This document shows, one piece after another, positions 9,857 to 18,227 of a DNA stretch of 64,000 nucleotides (its first letter is position 1; each line of letters opens with the position of its first letter). Source of the DNA: Rickettsia endosymbiont of Cardiosporidium cionae (GTDB lineage: Bacteria > Pseudomonadota > Alphaproteobacteria > Rickettsiales > Rickettsiaceae); the NCBI RefSeq assembly GCF_015476335.1, contig NZ_JADAQY010000001.1:126099-190098 (forward strand), read 5' to 3'. The notes under the pieces were generated by a model, which was given only the letters and a program-made list of their open reading frames with translations, had not been told where the DNA came from and ran no database searches. Position numbers and translations under genes: made by a program.

Positions 9857-10198
9857 GATATACCAACAAAAACTTATGTAATTTTCACTTTAAATTAAAT
9901 ATGAATGGCAGGTAGCCACACGACTACAGTATGACATGTTTTAAAATCTAGAGCAATATAACAAATTTATTTAATACCATTATTCAATTGCAATAGTGGT
10001 ATATATGTATTATTAGCAATGAATATAAACTTAATTTTTAAATAATTAAATCTACTAATTAAATTAACACTTGATTTACTAATCAACTTAAATCATCAAT
10101 TTTATCTTAGTTGATTTGCTATGTATCTGAATATATATTTATTCAAAAAATGAACATATCAACATTAAATGTTATTGTACTTAAACAATTTTCGTTAC
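9857..10198. other. Intergenic region between coxB and the efflux operon
   Basis: About 340 bases without a gene. It should carry the promoter of the efflux pair and the end of the coxB transcript. An 11-base near-perfect inverted repeat at 9974-10002 is the only structure that stands out. A cytochrome oxidase subunit I gene, which would normally follow coxB, is absent. Confidence 0.4.
9974..10002. terminator. Possible hairpin downstream of coxB
   Basis: Arms ATACCATTATT (9974-9984) and AATAGTGGTAT (9992-10002) pair over 11 positions with one G-U pair (plus-strand RNA) or one C-A mismatch (minus-strand RNA), around a 7-base loop. It lies about 200 bases past the coxB stop, so it may terminate coxB or be a leader structure for the efflux genes. 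Confidence 0.3.
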
Positions 10199-10987
10199 CT
10201 ATAGAAGCTTTTCTTTACTTTCATTGTACCATTCTTCAAATCTTTCTTTACTCACTACATAAAGCTGTATAGGCATAAATCCATGATTTATACCACATAA
10301 TTCCGAACATTGCCCATAATATACTCCTTCTTTTTCTACTTTAGTCCATGTTTGATTGATTCTACCAGGCACTGCATCTGTTTTTAATCCTAGTGCAGGT
10401 ATAGCGAAACTATGTATAACATCATTTGAAGTAATAATAAATTTTACAACAGTATCCCTTGGTATAACTATAGGATTATCCACTTCTAAGAGCCTTTTTT
10501 GACCATACTTTAAATCACTATCTTGAATCATATAACTATCGAAGGTGAAATCCCCATGATCTGGATAGTTATATGTCCAAAACCATTGAGATGCCGCTAC
10601 TTTTATTGTCATTTCTGCATGTGGGATAGTCTCAGATATTTTTAATACTCTAAAAGATGGGATGGCAATTATTATTAATATAATTACTGGTATCACTGTC
10701 CATGTAATTTCAAGAGCTATATTATCTGAAAATACGCTTGGTACAGGATTACTTTTTTTATTAAATTTGTATACGACATATAAAAGCAAAAAAAATATGA
10801 ATAATACTATAGATGTTATGATAATAAGCAAAATATTATAAAAAGAATATAATTCAACCATAATAGGGCTAGATGGTTCTTGTAGCCCCATTTGCCAAGG
10901 TATAGGCTCCCCAGAAGCATAACACATACAAGGCTTTAATAGAGTAATCATTAATAATATTAAATAATTCATATTAACTAGATACAT
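10199..10987 (-). CDS. coxB: Cytochrome c oxidase subunit II
   Basis: Periplasm-facing CuA subunit of the terminal oxidase. The N-terminus has a signal-like hydrophobic stretch (MNYLILLMITLLKPCMCYA), then two membrane helices at about 50-72 and 92-113 with a KKSNPVPS loop between them. The soluble cupredoxin domain holds the CuA ligands: the His in DVIHSFAIP and the C..EL C...H..M set in YGQCSELCGINHGFMPI. The tryptophan-rich electron-entry stretch SQWFWTYNYPD is present. A second possible start lies five codons in. The adjacent coxA/ctaB genes normally following are missing here; SURF1, an oxidase assembly factor, is at 17414-18127. Confidence 0.95.
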   Translation of the reverse strand: MYLVNMNYLILLMITLLKPCMCYASGEPIPWQMGLQEPSSPIMVELYSFYNILLIIITSIVLFIFFLLLYVVYKFNKKSNPVPSVFSDNIALEITWTVIPVIILIIIAIPSFRVLKISETIPHAEMTIKVAASQWFWTYNYPDHGDFTFDSYMIQDSDLKYGQKRLLEVDNPIVIPRDTVVKFIITSNDVIHSFAIPALGLKTDAVPGRINQTWTKVEKEGVYYGQCSELCGINHGFMPIQLYVVSKERFEEWYNESKEKLL

Positions 10988-11126
10988 TGAATGAATTAAA
11001 AAATTAGACTTATTGTACTACTTGAATCACTGCAGAAAACACACAGCGCTGTTACTACAAATCACCTCCAATAATTTTATCATAAATATTCAATTTATTA
11101 GTAAATTTTTATAATAACAACCCATA

Positions 11127-11142
11127 TTGGCACAAAAATTGC
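11127..11142 (+). promoter_or_regulatory. Sigma-54 (-24/-12) promoter for fliD-fliS
   Basis: The sequence TTGGCAC, five A bases, then TTGC matches the sigma-54 consensus TGGCAC-N5-TTGC, with GG at 11129-11130 and GC at 11141-11142 exactly ten bases apart. Predicted start of transcription is about 11154, leaving an 88-base leader before fliD at 11242. Regulation by the FlbD-like activator (2001-3182) is inferred. No enhancer site for the activator could be recognised. Confidence 0.8.
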
Positions 11143-11241
11143 TTTGTTTATGTATAATTACATAAAAATTGATAATAAATCAATATATTAACTATGAAAT
11201 TTGATTATCTTATTTTAAATTATTAAGTTATTAGCTCATTT

Positions 11242-14200
11242 ATGACTATTCCACATTCTATAGCATATAGTAATCAACATTATCCAGCACGCAATCAAAC
11301 TAATTTTAATATTCCTTCCAACACGAATCAATTTAATTCTTTTCTATCGAATGTTAGTACACCAAATGGTGAATCAAAAGATTTAACAACAAATGCTGAT
11401 TCTAAAAATATCGAATCAATAGTTTCAGGACAAATTGATAAACAAACAAATGATAACAATTTTAGATATAATGCTAAGATTACTGCATTATCAAACGATA
11501 ATTATAATTATAACCAGTTTGAGAATAATATTAATGCATTAAACAATAATATAAATGAATTAAAATCATTATTAGATTTTTTTGCAAATAGTAAAAATTT
11601 CAACTCATATATTCCTGAAATTGCTACTAAAGATCAAGGCAATGCTCAGGATTATGCCACCTTATTTACAAATAATAATCAAATCATTGATAATGATGTA
11701 AAGGTTAATTTTTGTATATTATCATTATCAAGTAAGGCTACTCTAACTATAGGATCAGCTGCAGGAAGTACTATACCTAAATCTCCGAACTTATTAGGTA
11801 ATATTGACTTAACTTTGAATAATCAAAATATATCTATTACTGTAACTAAATTCGATGATATTGTTAAGATTAAAAAAAAAATTGATAATTATATAAAGAG
11901 TAATAATTTTGCAAATGATTTTTCTGTAAAATTGGTAGCATTTGGACAAAATTTTTCCTTGCAGATCTCTGAAAATACTCCAAGTAATTTTGAGAATCCA
12001 ATAAAATTTAATTTTACACCCAGAGCAGGTTCACTCAATGCTATTAAAGTCATAGACGATATCAAGCAAAGTAAGGCAACAATTGTTGTTGATAACAAAT
12101 TTTTATTCACATCCAATAACAATACATTCAGCAATATAAATGGTATAGATATTGAAGTTAAAAAAATCAATTCCGATAAAACATCTCAAACTCAATCCTC
12201 TGTCAATAATTTTAAAAGGCTAGTATTACAATTAGGAATTAACAATAATCCACTTGAAACATTGTACCGCAGTTCTCTAAGAGGTGTTACATCAGATATT
12301 CACCAAAATTTTGTAGATGTAATAGATAGCTTTTCTGCTTCTTTTAATATTCTAAAGGGCGCCTTTTCAAATCCTACAGTGAGTTTAAATGACATACAAG
12401 ATAAACTACAAGATAACAGCTTTAGTGGTATTTCTGACTTAATGAAAACCACACTAAGTATATTGATTAAATATTACTCAGATAATCTAGACAATAATAT
12501 TTATACAACCAAATATAGCAAAAATGATATAATCGATTGTATAAGAGATACTACAAATAATTGGTGGAATGATTTAAAGCAAAAAAATATTTCTGATTTA
12601 ATTTCTGCTATTGGCACGCATCAAACTGATGCTAATCAATTAATATTACCAATTTTTTTTGAAATACAAGGTTTAGCAGATAATGCTGGATTAAACATGC
12701 AAAACTATATCAACCGAATTGATTTATTTAGTACAAGTTATAATTTATCAAAACCCAGCTATAATTTTTCTAGCTTTATTTCAGAGTTAACTAATTTGTA
12801 CACACATACTACTCCTGGCACAGGAACGATATCACTAGGTAATGATAATTCATGGCAAAAATTTAATTATCTTAGGGGCAATCGTGAATTTTCTGTAGAT
12901 GATCTGAAACAATTTGTAAGCGACATACTTAATAATATATCAAAGTATTTTTTTACAGACTTCACAGCTCCTACACTAACCCCTATTTCTGGTACAGCTC
13001 CTACACTAACCCCTATTTCTGGTACAGCTTCTACATCAAGTACTACTTTTACTCCTACATCAATCTCTACTTCCGCTAGAGCTCGTATACCAAGCACTAT
13101 ATTAAACCAGGAATTAAGTACACTAAAATATATATTATTTATCACTAAGAATCCTATATTATCAAATAGGAATTATTACGATCCTGACGGAACATTGAAT
13201 TCAAATATTTTAGATGAATTTAAACAAATCTATGATCGGATAGAAGAATTAGAGATTTTTTTAACTGGAGTAAACTCTACTCGATATAGTTTTGATGATG
13301 TTTTATCTATCTTTAATTCTCATTCAAGATCTATTACTTCAAACAATTTATTACAGGATTCTACCTTAGCTCCTAAAATAAAAGAAACTTTTGATTCAAT
13401 GAGTTCTATATTAACGTATTACCATTTGAATGCTATTGAATATAAAGCATTAGAATATACTGAAGCTATAATTTCTACTATAAAATATTCGATAAGATCT
13501 GCTAGAACTACTGTTGATCTAAAACTAGATTTTAACATAGCGCATGACAAAGCATCAACAACTCTTCCAGAAAATTTTCTATCAAGTATTACTAATGACT
13601 TACATTACCAAACTATTGAAATTAAGTATGATATTAATAAAATTAAAGGTGAGATATCCAAATTAGTAGATTCTTATAATGCTTTACAACAAATGATTAA
13701 TCAAATTGAAATAAATCTAAATAAGATCAAAATTAATACTAATAATAGTATAAAAAGTGAAATGCAGGCAATTATAAACAAAATCAATGCATGGTATTGT
13801 CTGATTGTGGAAGAAGTTTTGAAAACACAATCACAAGGTATTTCAAGTCTTTTCCCTATTGATGTTTACCAGAGAGGTGAGATAGATCAGATAGATCAGA
13901 TTCCATTTAATTCAGACGATAACATAATTAGGAATATTCTGTTAAATAATCATACAACAATACTTAAATACCTAATGCACAATATAGAAATAATATCTCC
14001 TCAAACCCAGAGCAGTATTTTAGACTATAATGATGAAATTTATAAACATGATTTGATTCAGAATATGATTTCTGATCAAAATAAAGATTATATAGAAATT
14101 CGAGTGAGTATAGATTTTGGTAACAACTCTGTAACAGCAGAAGACGTTGATGGAAGCTACATTGGTAATGGTACATATATCCCTAATTCTGGCAGAATAT

Positions 14201-14550
14201 TATTCCCTAATAATGGGTCATTTAGCATTAGTATGATAAATATTCTTGGGTTGTGTATTGTGAATTATCCTGTAACTACAACAAATACTGAAACTTTTCA
14301 AATTAAAATCACCAAAGGTTTAACAGCAAGAGCAACAAATACTATGAAAGCAATTTTAGAATCATTGAATATGGTATCAGACAATATATCATCCAGTATT
14401 TTGGAAAATGAGAAAAAAATAAATCAAAATAACGCTGAAATCAAAAAAAATCTCGATAAAGCAGAAGAATCTCAATCAAAAATTACTATCGGGAATATTC
14501 AACAGCAAGCTGTGAGTGATTATACCAAAAATTTATTCACAAACAATTAA
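11242..14550 (+). CDS. fliD: Flagellar filament cap protein FliD (hook-associated protein 2), very long
   Basis: Predicted filament cap, which sits at the flagellar tip and folds exported flagellin. Residues 58-113 (ESIVSGQIDKQTN through NNNINELKSLLDF) match the amphipathic FliD N-terminal domain. Around 160-260 there is the ILSLSSKATLTIGSA and LTLNNQNISITVTKF pattern, and near 280-300 the DAxI.VDG...TSSNNTFSNINGI motif. The FliD C-terminal domain begins at SKLVDSYNALQQMI near 807 and ends in a coiled coil (about 1050-1090). At 1102 residues it is roughly twice the usual FliD; residues 310-780 are an insert without recognised similarity, containing a tandem repeat. Followed 29 bases later by fliS. 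A sigma-54 promoter precedes it. Confidence 0.82.
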   Translation: MTIPHSIAYSNQHYPARNQTNFNIPSNTNQFNSFLSNVSTPNGESKDLTTNADSKNIESIVSGQIDKQTNDNNFRYNAKITALSNDNYNYNQFENNINALNNNINELKSLLDFFANSKNFNSYIPEIATKDQGNAQDYATLFTNNNQIIDNDVKVNFCILSLSSKATLTIGSAAGSTIPKSPNLLGNIDLTLNNQNISITVTKFDDIVKIKKKIDNYIKSNNFANDFSVKLVAFGQNFSLQISENTPSNFENPIKFNFTPRAGSLNAIKVIDDIKQSKATIVVDNKFLFTSNNNTFSNINGIDIEVKKINSDKTSQTQSSVNNFKRLVLQLGINNNPLETLYRSSLRGVTSDIHQNFVDVIDSFSASFNILKGAFSNPTVSLNDIQDKLQDNSFSGISDLMKTTLSILIKYYSDNLDNNIYTTKYSKNDIIDCIRDTTNNWWNDLKQKNISDLISAIGTHQTDANQLILPIFFEIQGLADNAGLNMQNYINRIDLFSTSYNLSKPSYNFSSFISELTNLYTHTTPGTGTISLGNDNSWQKFNYLRGNREFSVDDLKQFVSDILNNISKYFFTDFTAPTLTPISGTAPTLTPISGTASTSSTTFTPTSISTSARARIPSTILNQELSTLKYILFITKNPILSNRNYYDPDGTLNSNILDEFKQIYDRIEELEIFLTGVNSTRYSFDDVLSIFNSHSRSITSNNLLQDSTLAPKIKETFDSMSSILTYYHLNAIEYKALEYTEAIISTIKYSIRSARTTVDLKLDFNIAHDKASTTLPENFLSSITNDLHYQTIEIKYDINKIKGEISKLVDSYNALQQMINQIEINLNKIKINTNNSIKSEMQAIINKINAWYCLIVEEVLKTQSQGISSLFPIDVYQRGEIDQIDQIPFNSDDNIIRNILLNNHTTILKYLMHNIEIISPQTQSSILDYNDEIYKHDLIQNMISDQNKDYIEIRVSIDFGNNSVTAEDVDGSYIGNGTYIPNSGRILFPNNGSFSISMINILGLCIVNYPVTTTNTETFQIKITKGLTARATNTMKAILESLNMVSDNISSSILENEKKINQNNAEIKKNLDKAEESQSKITIGNIQQQAVSDYTKNLFTNN
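12964..13023 (+). repeat. 30-base perfect tandem duplication inside fliD
   Basis: Two identical 30-base units (12964-12993 and 12994-13023) encode APTLTPISGT twice, followed by a degenerate third start (AST) and a Ser/Thr-rich run. The reading frame is preserved. This is a low-complexity linker in the expanded middle of FliD and a likely site of copy-number variation. Confidence 0.9.
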
Positions 14551-14579
14551 TTTTTATAAATTTAAAATTCAAACAAAAT

Positions 14580-14969
14580 ATGAAACTAAATAAAAAAACT
14601 ACAACTGAAGAATTAAATAAAAATGATAATGAAGTACTAATATTTATCTTAGGAGATATCATAAATATGATGTATGTATTGTATAATTCTAAAAAACCTG
14701 AAGAATTCTATAAAAGAATACAGATTATTAAAAAAATTCTTTGTATGTTTAATATATTAGAATATAGCCTGGATAAGTGTATAGAAAAAGATATGATACT
14801 GATCACTGATAATTTTTATCAAAACACTCTATATGCTATAAATAATATTTATTATACATCTGAACAATATCAAAAAATAATTGAAATTATTAAATCTTTA
14901 ACCGATATAAAGGAAGTTCTTAAAAAAAAAGAAATTAAACAAAAATTGAATATTAATTCAAGATCATAA
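14580..14969 (+). CDS. fliS: Flagellin export chaperone FliS
   Basis: Small (129 residues), mostly helical protein directly downstream of fliD, the classical fliD-fliS order. The pattern LIFILGDIINMMYVLYNSKKPEEFYKRIQIIKKILCMFNILEYSLDK, then a helix ending NTLYAINNIYYTSEQYQKIIEIIKSLTDIKEVL, follows the FliS layout of helix 1 (LI..LYDG), helix 2 (I..I..L...L), the L..NL..LY..M helix and the final L..LR..W helix. The residues are diverged and the gene is very AT-rich, so position plus helix pattern carry the call. FliS binds the flagellin C-terminus in the cytosol and prevents early polymerisation; flagellin itself is not in the window. Confidence 0.75.
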   Translation: MKLNKKTTTEELNKNDNEVLIFILGDIINMMYVLYNSKKPEEFYKRIQIIKKILCMFNILEYSLDKCIEKDMILITDNFYQNTLYAINNIYYTSEQYQKIIEIIKSLTDIKEVLKKKEIKQKLNINSRS

Positions 14970-15007
14970 TGGATATATTATAAAAATTTTCTTCTAATTA
15001 TATTGAA

Positions 15008-16057
15008 ATGAAAAAAATTTCTATATTATTTGTCGTTGCATTTATTATATACGTTTTATTTAAGCAATATTTTACTGAAAATAAAACAACCACGGATCTT
15101 AATATAGCAAAAGAACAACTCAAAAACATCAATGATTTATTTAAAGAAGAATATTCTTATAAAAAATTTTTAGGTAGTTTTATTGAAAAAAAAATTTCTG
15201 TTATAGCAAGTAATGTATTAAAAACAGAGCAGGGACAAAAATATTTAGATAAAATATTTTCTAATATAACACTTAACGATTCTGAAAATCTTTTACGCTA
15301 TCATAATAAAGTAAATAAATTAAATATTGCTCAATCTTTATTCAACATTCAAACATATGGTAAAGGGAGCATTGGTCCTGTGATTTGCGGACAAAAAGTA
15401 ACATTTAATTATAAAATTTCAAAATTAGATGAGAAAATTATATTTAGTGGTAAAAAAACTATAAATCTCGGCAATAGGGAGTTTTTTCCTGAATTAGATG
15501 TTATATTAGTAGGTATGAATGTAGGAGAAACTAGAGAATCCATCATAGAAAATGATACTAATATTTATTCAACACTAGGCACATCAAATGAAAAATACCA
15601 TTTTGTTCAATCTAATAATCCTACACAGGGTAGCGAAGTCAATTTACAAAATTTAAAAAATATTAAAATTTCAGTGACTTTAGAAGATATTAGCCCAATA
15701 ATATCAATCGATGACAAGAAAATAAAAATTTTTAATGATAAAACATCTTATGGAATTCCGGTATTATGTGGAGAGAAGATTAATTTTAATATGAATATTA
15801 CAGAACTTGAATCTAGCAAAATCTTTGACGAGTTTAATACACATAAAAAAATTCATATGCGCATCGGAGATACAGAATTACCAATGATTTTTTCTTATGT
15901 AATCAATGAAAAACTGACAAATAATAATTTAATGTTCATTTGTAAAGGAGATCTATTACAAAATATTGAGCAAAGCAACATAAATTTCCTAGAAAAATAT
16001 AAGATCATAGATGATAAGCATTACATGATAGAAATTTCATCTTTATCTATTGATTAA
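15008..16057 (+). CDS. Membrane-anchored FKBP-like protein with two domains
   Basis: 349 residues with an N-terminal hydrophobic helix (about 4-18, ISILFVVAFIIYVLF) as anchor. Residues about 118-185 look like an FKBP-type peptidyl-prolyl isomerase: YGKGSIGPVICGQKVTFNY, then the typical LGNREFFPELDVILVGMNVGETRESII (family: f.lG...vi.G.d.gl.GM.vGe.r...ip). A second, weaker copy of this layout begins near 250 (YGIPVLCGEKINFNMNITELESSKIFDEF). Aromatic active-site residues are poorly kept, so isomerase activity is doubtful. It follows fliS by 38 bases and may share its transcript, but no flagellar role is established. Its last bases overlap the convergent radA gene by 11 bases. Confidence 0.55.
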   Translation: MKKISILFVVAFIIYVLFKQYFTENKTTTDLNIAKEQLKNINDLFKEEYSYKKFLGSFIEKKISVIASNVLKTEQGQKYLDKIFSNITLNDSENLLRYHNKVNKLNIAQSLFNIQTYGKGSIGPVICGQKVTFNYKISKLDEKIIFSGKKTINLGNREFFPELDVILVGMNVGETRESIIENDTNIYSTLGTSNEKYHFVQSNNPTQGSEVNLQNLKNIKISVTLEDISPIISIDDKKIKIFNDKTSYGIPVLCGEKINFNMNITELESSKIFDEFNTHKKIHMRIGDTELPMIFSYVINEKLTNNNLMFICKGDLLQNIEQSNINFLEKYKIIDDKHYMIEISSLSID

Positions 16058-17405
16058 ATTCTCTTTCATAGAATATTTTTTTTAATTCTGTAAGATTTGT
16101 CAAACTAATTATATCTTTCTTATTTGTTAAATCACTATCTTTAACCTGGCAGTATATCTGCTTGAACCCGAGTTTTTTACATTCTTTTATTCTTGCATCA
16201 GATTGAGATACCTTTTTAATTATACCTGATAAACCTATTTCTCCAAAAAAAACTACTTTCTGAGGAATGGCTACATCTTTATACGCAGATATTAAAGCAG
16301 CAGCTACAGCTAAATCAGCCGCAGGCTCAGTAATTTTGATACCTCCTGCTACATTAAGATATATTTCATAAAATGATAAATTAATCTTCAGTCTAATATT
16401 TAATACAGCAATAATCATTGCTAAACGGTTGTAATCCCATCCTACAACTGATCTACGTGGAGTCGCCATATTAGTAGAAGAAATTAATGCTTGTATTTCT
16501 ATTAATAACGGTCTAGAACCTTCTACAGCAGCAAAAATAGCGTTACCACTAATATTATGATTTTGCTCAGTTAAAAATAATTCGGAAGGGTTAGGTACCT
16601 CTATAAGCCCTTGGGATGTCATTTCGAATACTCCAATTTCACTTATATTACCAAATCTATTTTTTATAGAACGCAAGATCCTATAATGATTATGATGATC
16701 TCCTTCAAAATAAAGCACAGTATCTACCATATGCTCCAGTATTTTAGGTCCAGCGAATTGCCCCTCTTTATTTATATGACAAGAAATAATTAACGCAATA
16801 TTATTTAATTTAATATAATTAATTAATATATTCGTGATAAATTTAATTTGTGATATTGTTCCTGCTGCTGCAGGGATTTTATTACTTACAATTGTTTGTA
16901 TAGAATCTATAATAAATAGTTTAAAATGACTTTTATGATACTCTATGGTTGATACTATATTTTCAAGATTAGTTTCATTAATAATTGCTGTTTGATCATT
17001 AGAAATTTTTAATCTTTGTGATCTGGATACGACCTGTTCTAACGATTCTTCTCCTGTAATATATAAAGATTTTACTCCTAATGTAGAAAGATTAGTTGCC
17101 ACCTGGAGCAATAATGTAGATTTGCCTATCCCAGGGTCACCCCCTATTAAAATCACAGAACTATTAACTATACCCCCACCTATGACTCTATTGAATTCTG
17201 TAATAGAAGTTTGTATTTTTATATCAGATTTTATATCACATTTGTTGAGATAAGATATATCTTTAACATCACCTAGTTTTTTAAATTCATTTTTATTATT
17301 AAGTATTTCTTCTGCAATACTTCCCCATACTCCACATTCAATACATTGTCCGGACCATTTTAATACTACGTTACCACAATTAGAGCAAATATATTGTTTT
17401 TTCAT
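16047..17405 (-). CDS. radA: DNA repair protein RadA
   Basis: RecA-related helicase that drives branch migration during recombination. The N-terminal zinc finger has C7, C10, C21 and C24. The ATPase core has Walker A GGDPGIGKST at about 88-97 and the RadA-specific KNRFGN motif near 245. The C-terminal Lon-protease-like domain contains VAGGIKITEPAADLAVAAALISA and ends with VFFGEIGLSGIIKKV. At 452 residues it has standard length. The 3' end overlaps the convergent FKBP-like gene by 11 bases, which argues against long untranslated ends for either. Confidence 0.95.
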   Translation of the reverse strand: MKKQYICSNCGNVVLKWSGQCIECGVWGSIAEEILNNKNEFKKLGDVKDISYLNKCDIKSDIKIQTSITEFNRVIGGGIVNSSVILIGGDPGIGKSTLLLQVATNLSTLGVKSLYITGEESLEQVVSRSQRLKISNDQTAIINETNLENIVSTIEYHKSHFKLFIIDSIQTIVSNKIPAAAGTISQIKFITNILINYIKLNNIALIISCHINKEGQFAGPKILEHMVDTVLYFEGDHHNHYRILRSIKNRFGNISEIGVFEMTSQGLIEVPNPSELFLTEQNHNISGNAIFAAVEGSRPLLIEIQALISSTNMATPRRSVVGWDYNRLAMIIAVLNIRLKINLSFYEIYLNVAGGIKITEPAADLAVAAALISAYKDVAIPQKVVFFGEIGLSGIIKKVSQSDARIKECKKLGFKQIYCQVKDSDLTNKKDIISLTNLTELKKIFYEREFNQ

Positions 17406-17413
17406 TAAAATAA

Positions 17414-18127
17414 TTATGTTTTATTTCTAATAGAATTGAAGATTTTGGATTTAATAATAAATATTATAGTTGCAATTACTGCAAATATATACCACATAAT
17501 AGCGTATAGCATATGATCGTTTTTTTTATTAATGATATTATCTATATTTAATTTTTTTATATAACTTGGTAGCATTTTGCTATCTACGGCTACAAACAGA
17601 TATTTATTTATATCTAAGTTAAACACGCTAGATATTTGCTCTAGATCTAATGCAAACCATATATTATTCTTTAAGTCATTTTTCGGTAAAAATACAGAAG
17701 ATTTTTCTCCATCAAAAGCAAAGACAACAATCTCATCATTATAGGATAAAGCATTTAAATCAATTGATTTTTTTATATTGTATGGGATCCAACCTCGTAA
17801 CACAGCAAATGTCTTATTAATATCAGTTTTAAACTCAGATAATAAATAATAACCATGCTTTTCTCTATAAATTGACCTTTGTCCATAAACGAATATATTG
17901 TTATTTGTAAAAAATCCTTTTAACTTGATTTTGCTATATTTTTCAATTTTATTGAAGTTCTCAATAGAATTGACATCTATAGGATATAGCCCAACTTTAT
18001 TTTGCAGTGCATTGATGTAAGATGTTTTACGATAAAATTTATCTTGTTGTATAAAACCAATCAATATCATCAGTGTAATAGACAACATATAAGATAGGTA
18101 TAAAAAGATATTCTTTATATGTTTCAT
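17414..18127 (-). CDS. SURF1 family cytochrome oxidase biogenesis protein
   Basis: Inner-membrane assembly factor for cytochrome c oxidase (haem a insertion). The topology is typical: one helix at about 10-27 and one at about 211-231, with a periplasmic beta-rich domain between. Family landmarks are the N-terminal QxDKFYRK after the first helix, RGWIPYNIKKS in the middle, and the NDHMLYAIMWYIFA motif entering the last helix (family: (N/H)H..YA.TW). At 237 residues it has normal length. It lies just upstream of radA on the same strand. The oxidase subunit it serves is encoded by coxB 7 kb away. Confidence 0.85.
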   Translation of the reverse strand: MKHIKNIFLYLSYMLSITLMILIGFIQQDKFYRKTSYINALQNKVGLYPIDVNSIENFNKIEKYSKIKLKGFFTNNNIFVYGQRSIYREKHGYYLLSEFKTDINKTFAVLRGWIPYNIKKSIDLNALSYNDEIVVFAFDGEKSSVFLPKNDLKNNIWFALDLEQISSVFNLDINKYLFVAVDSKMLPSYIKKLNIDNIINKKNDHMLYAIMWYIFAVIATIIFIIKSKIFNSIRNKT

Positions 18128-18227
18128 TATTATTTAATAATTTTATTTGTATTAAATTCCATAGTCATGGATATCTGATATAATGCAAAGAAACAAAATA
18201 TATAAAGCAATATAGATTAATTAAACA

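Noticed and set aside
12611-12626. TTGGCACG inside fliD as a second sigma-54 promoter
   Set aside because: No GC at the proper -12 distance and it lies within a coding region.
12867-13145. Reverse-strand open frames within fliD, nuo genes, infB and others
   Set aside because: They mirror the codon pattern of real genes on the opposite strand, have no ribosome sites and resemble no protein.
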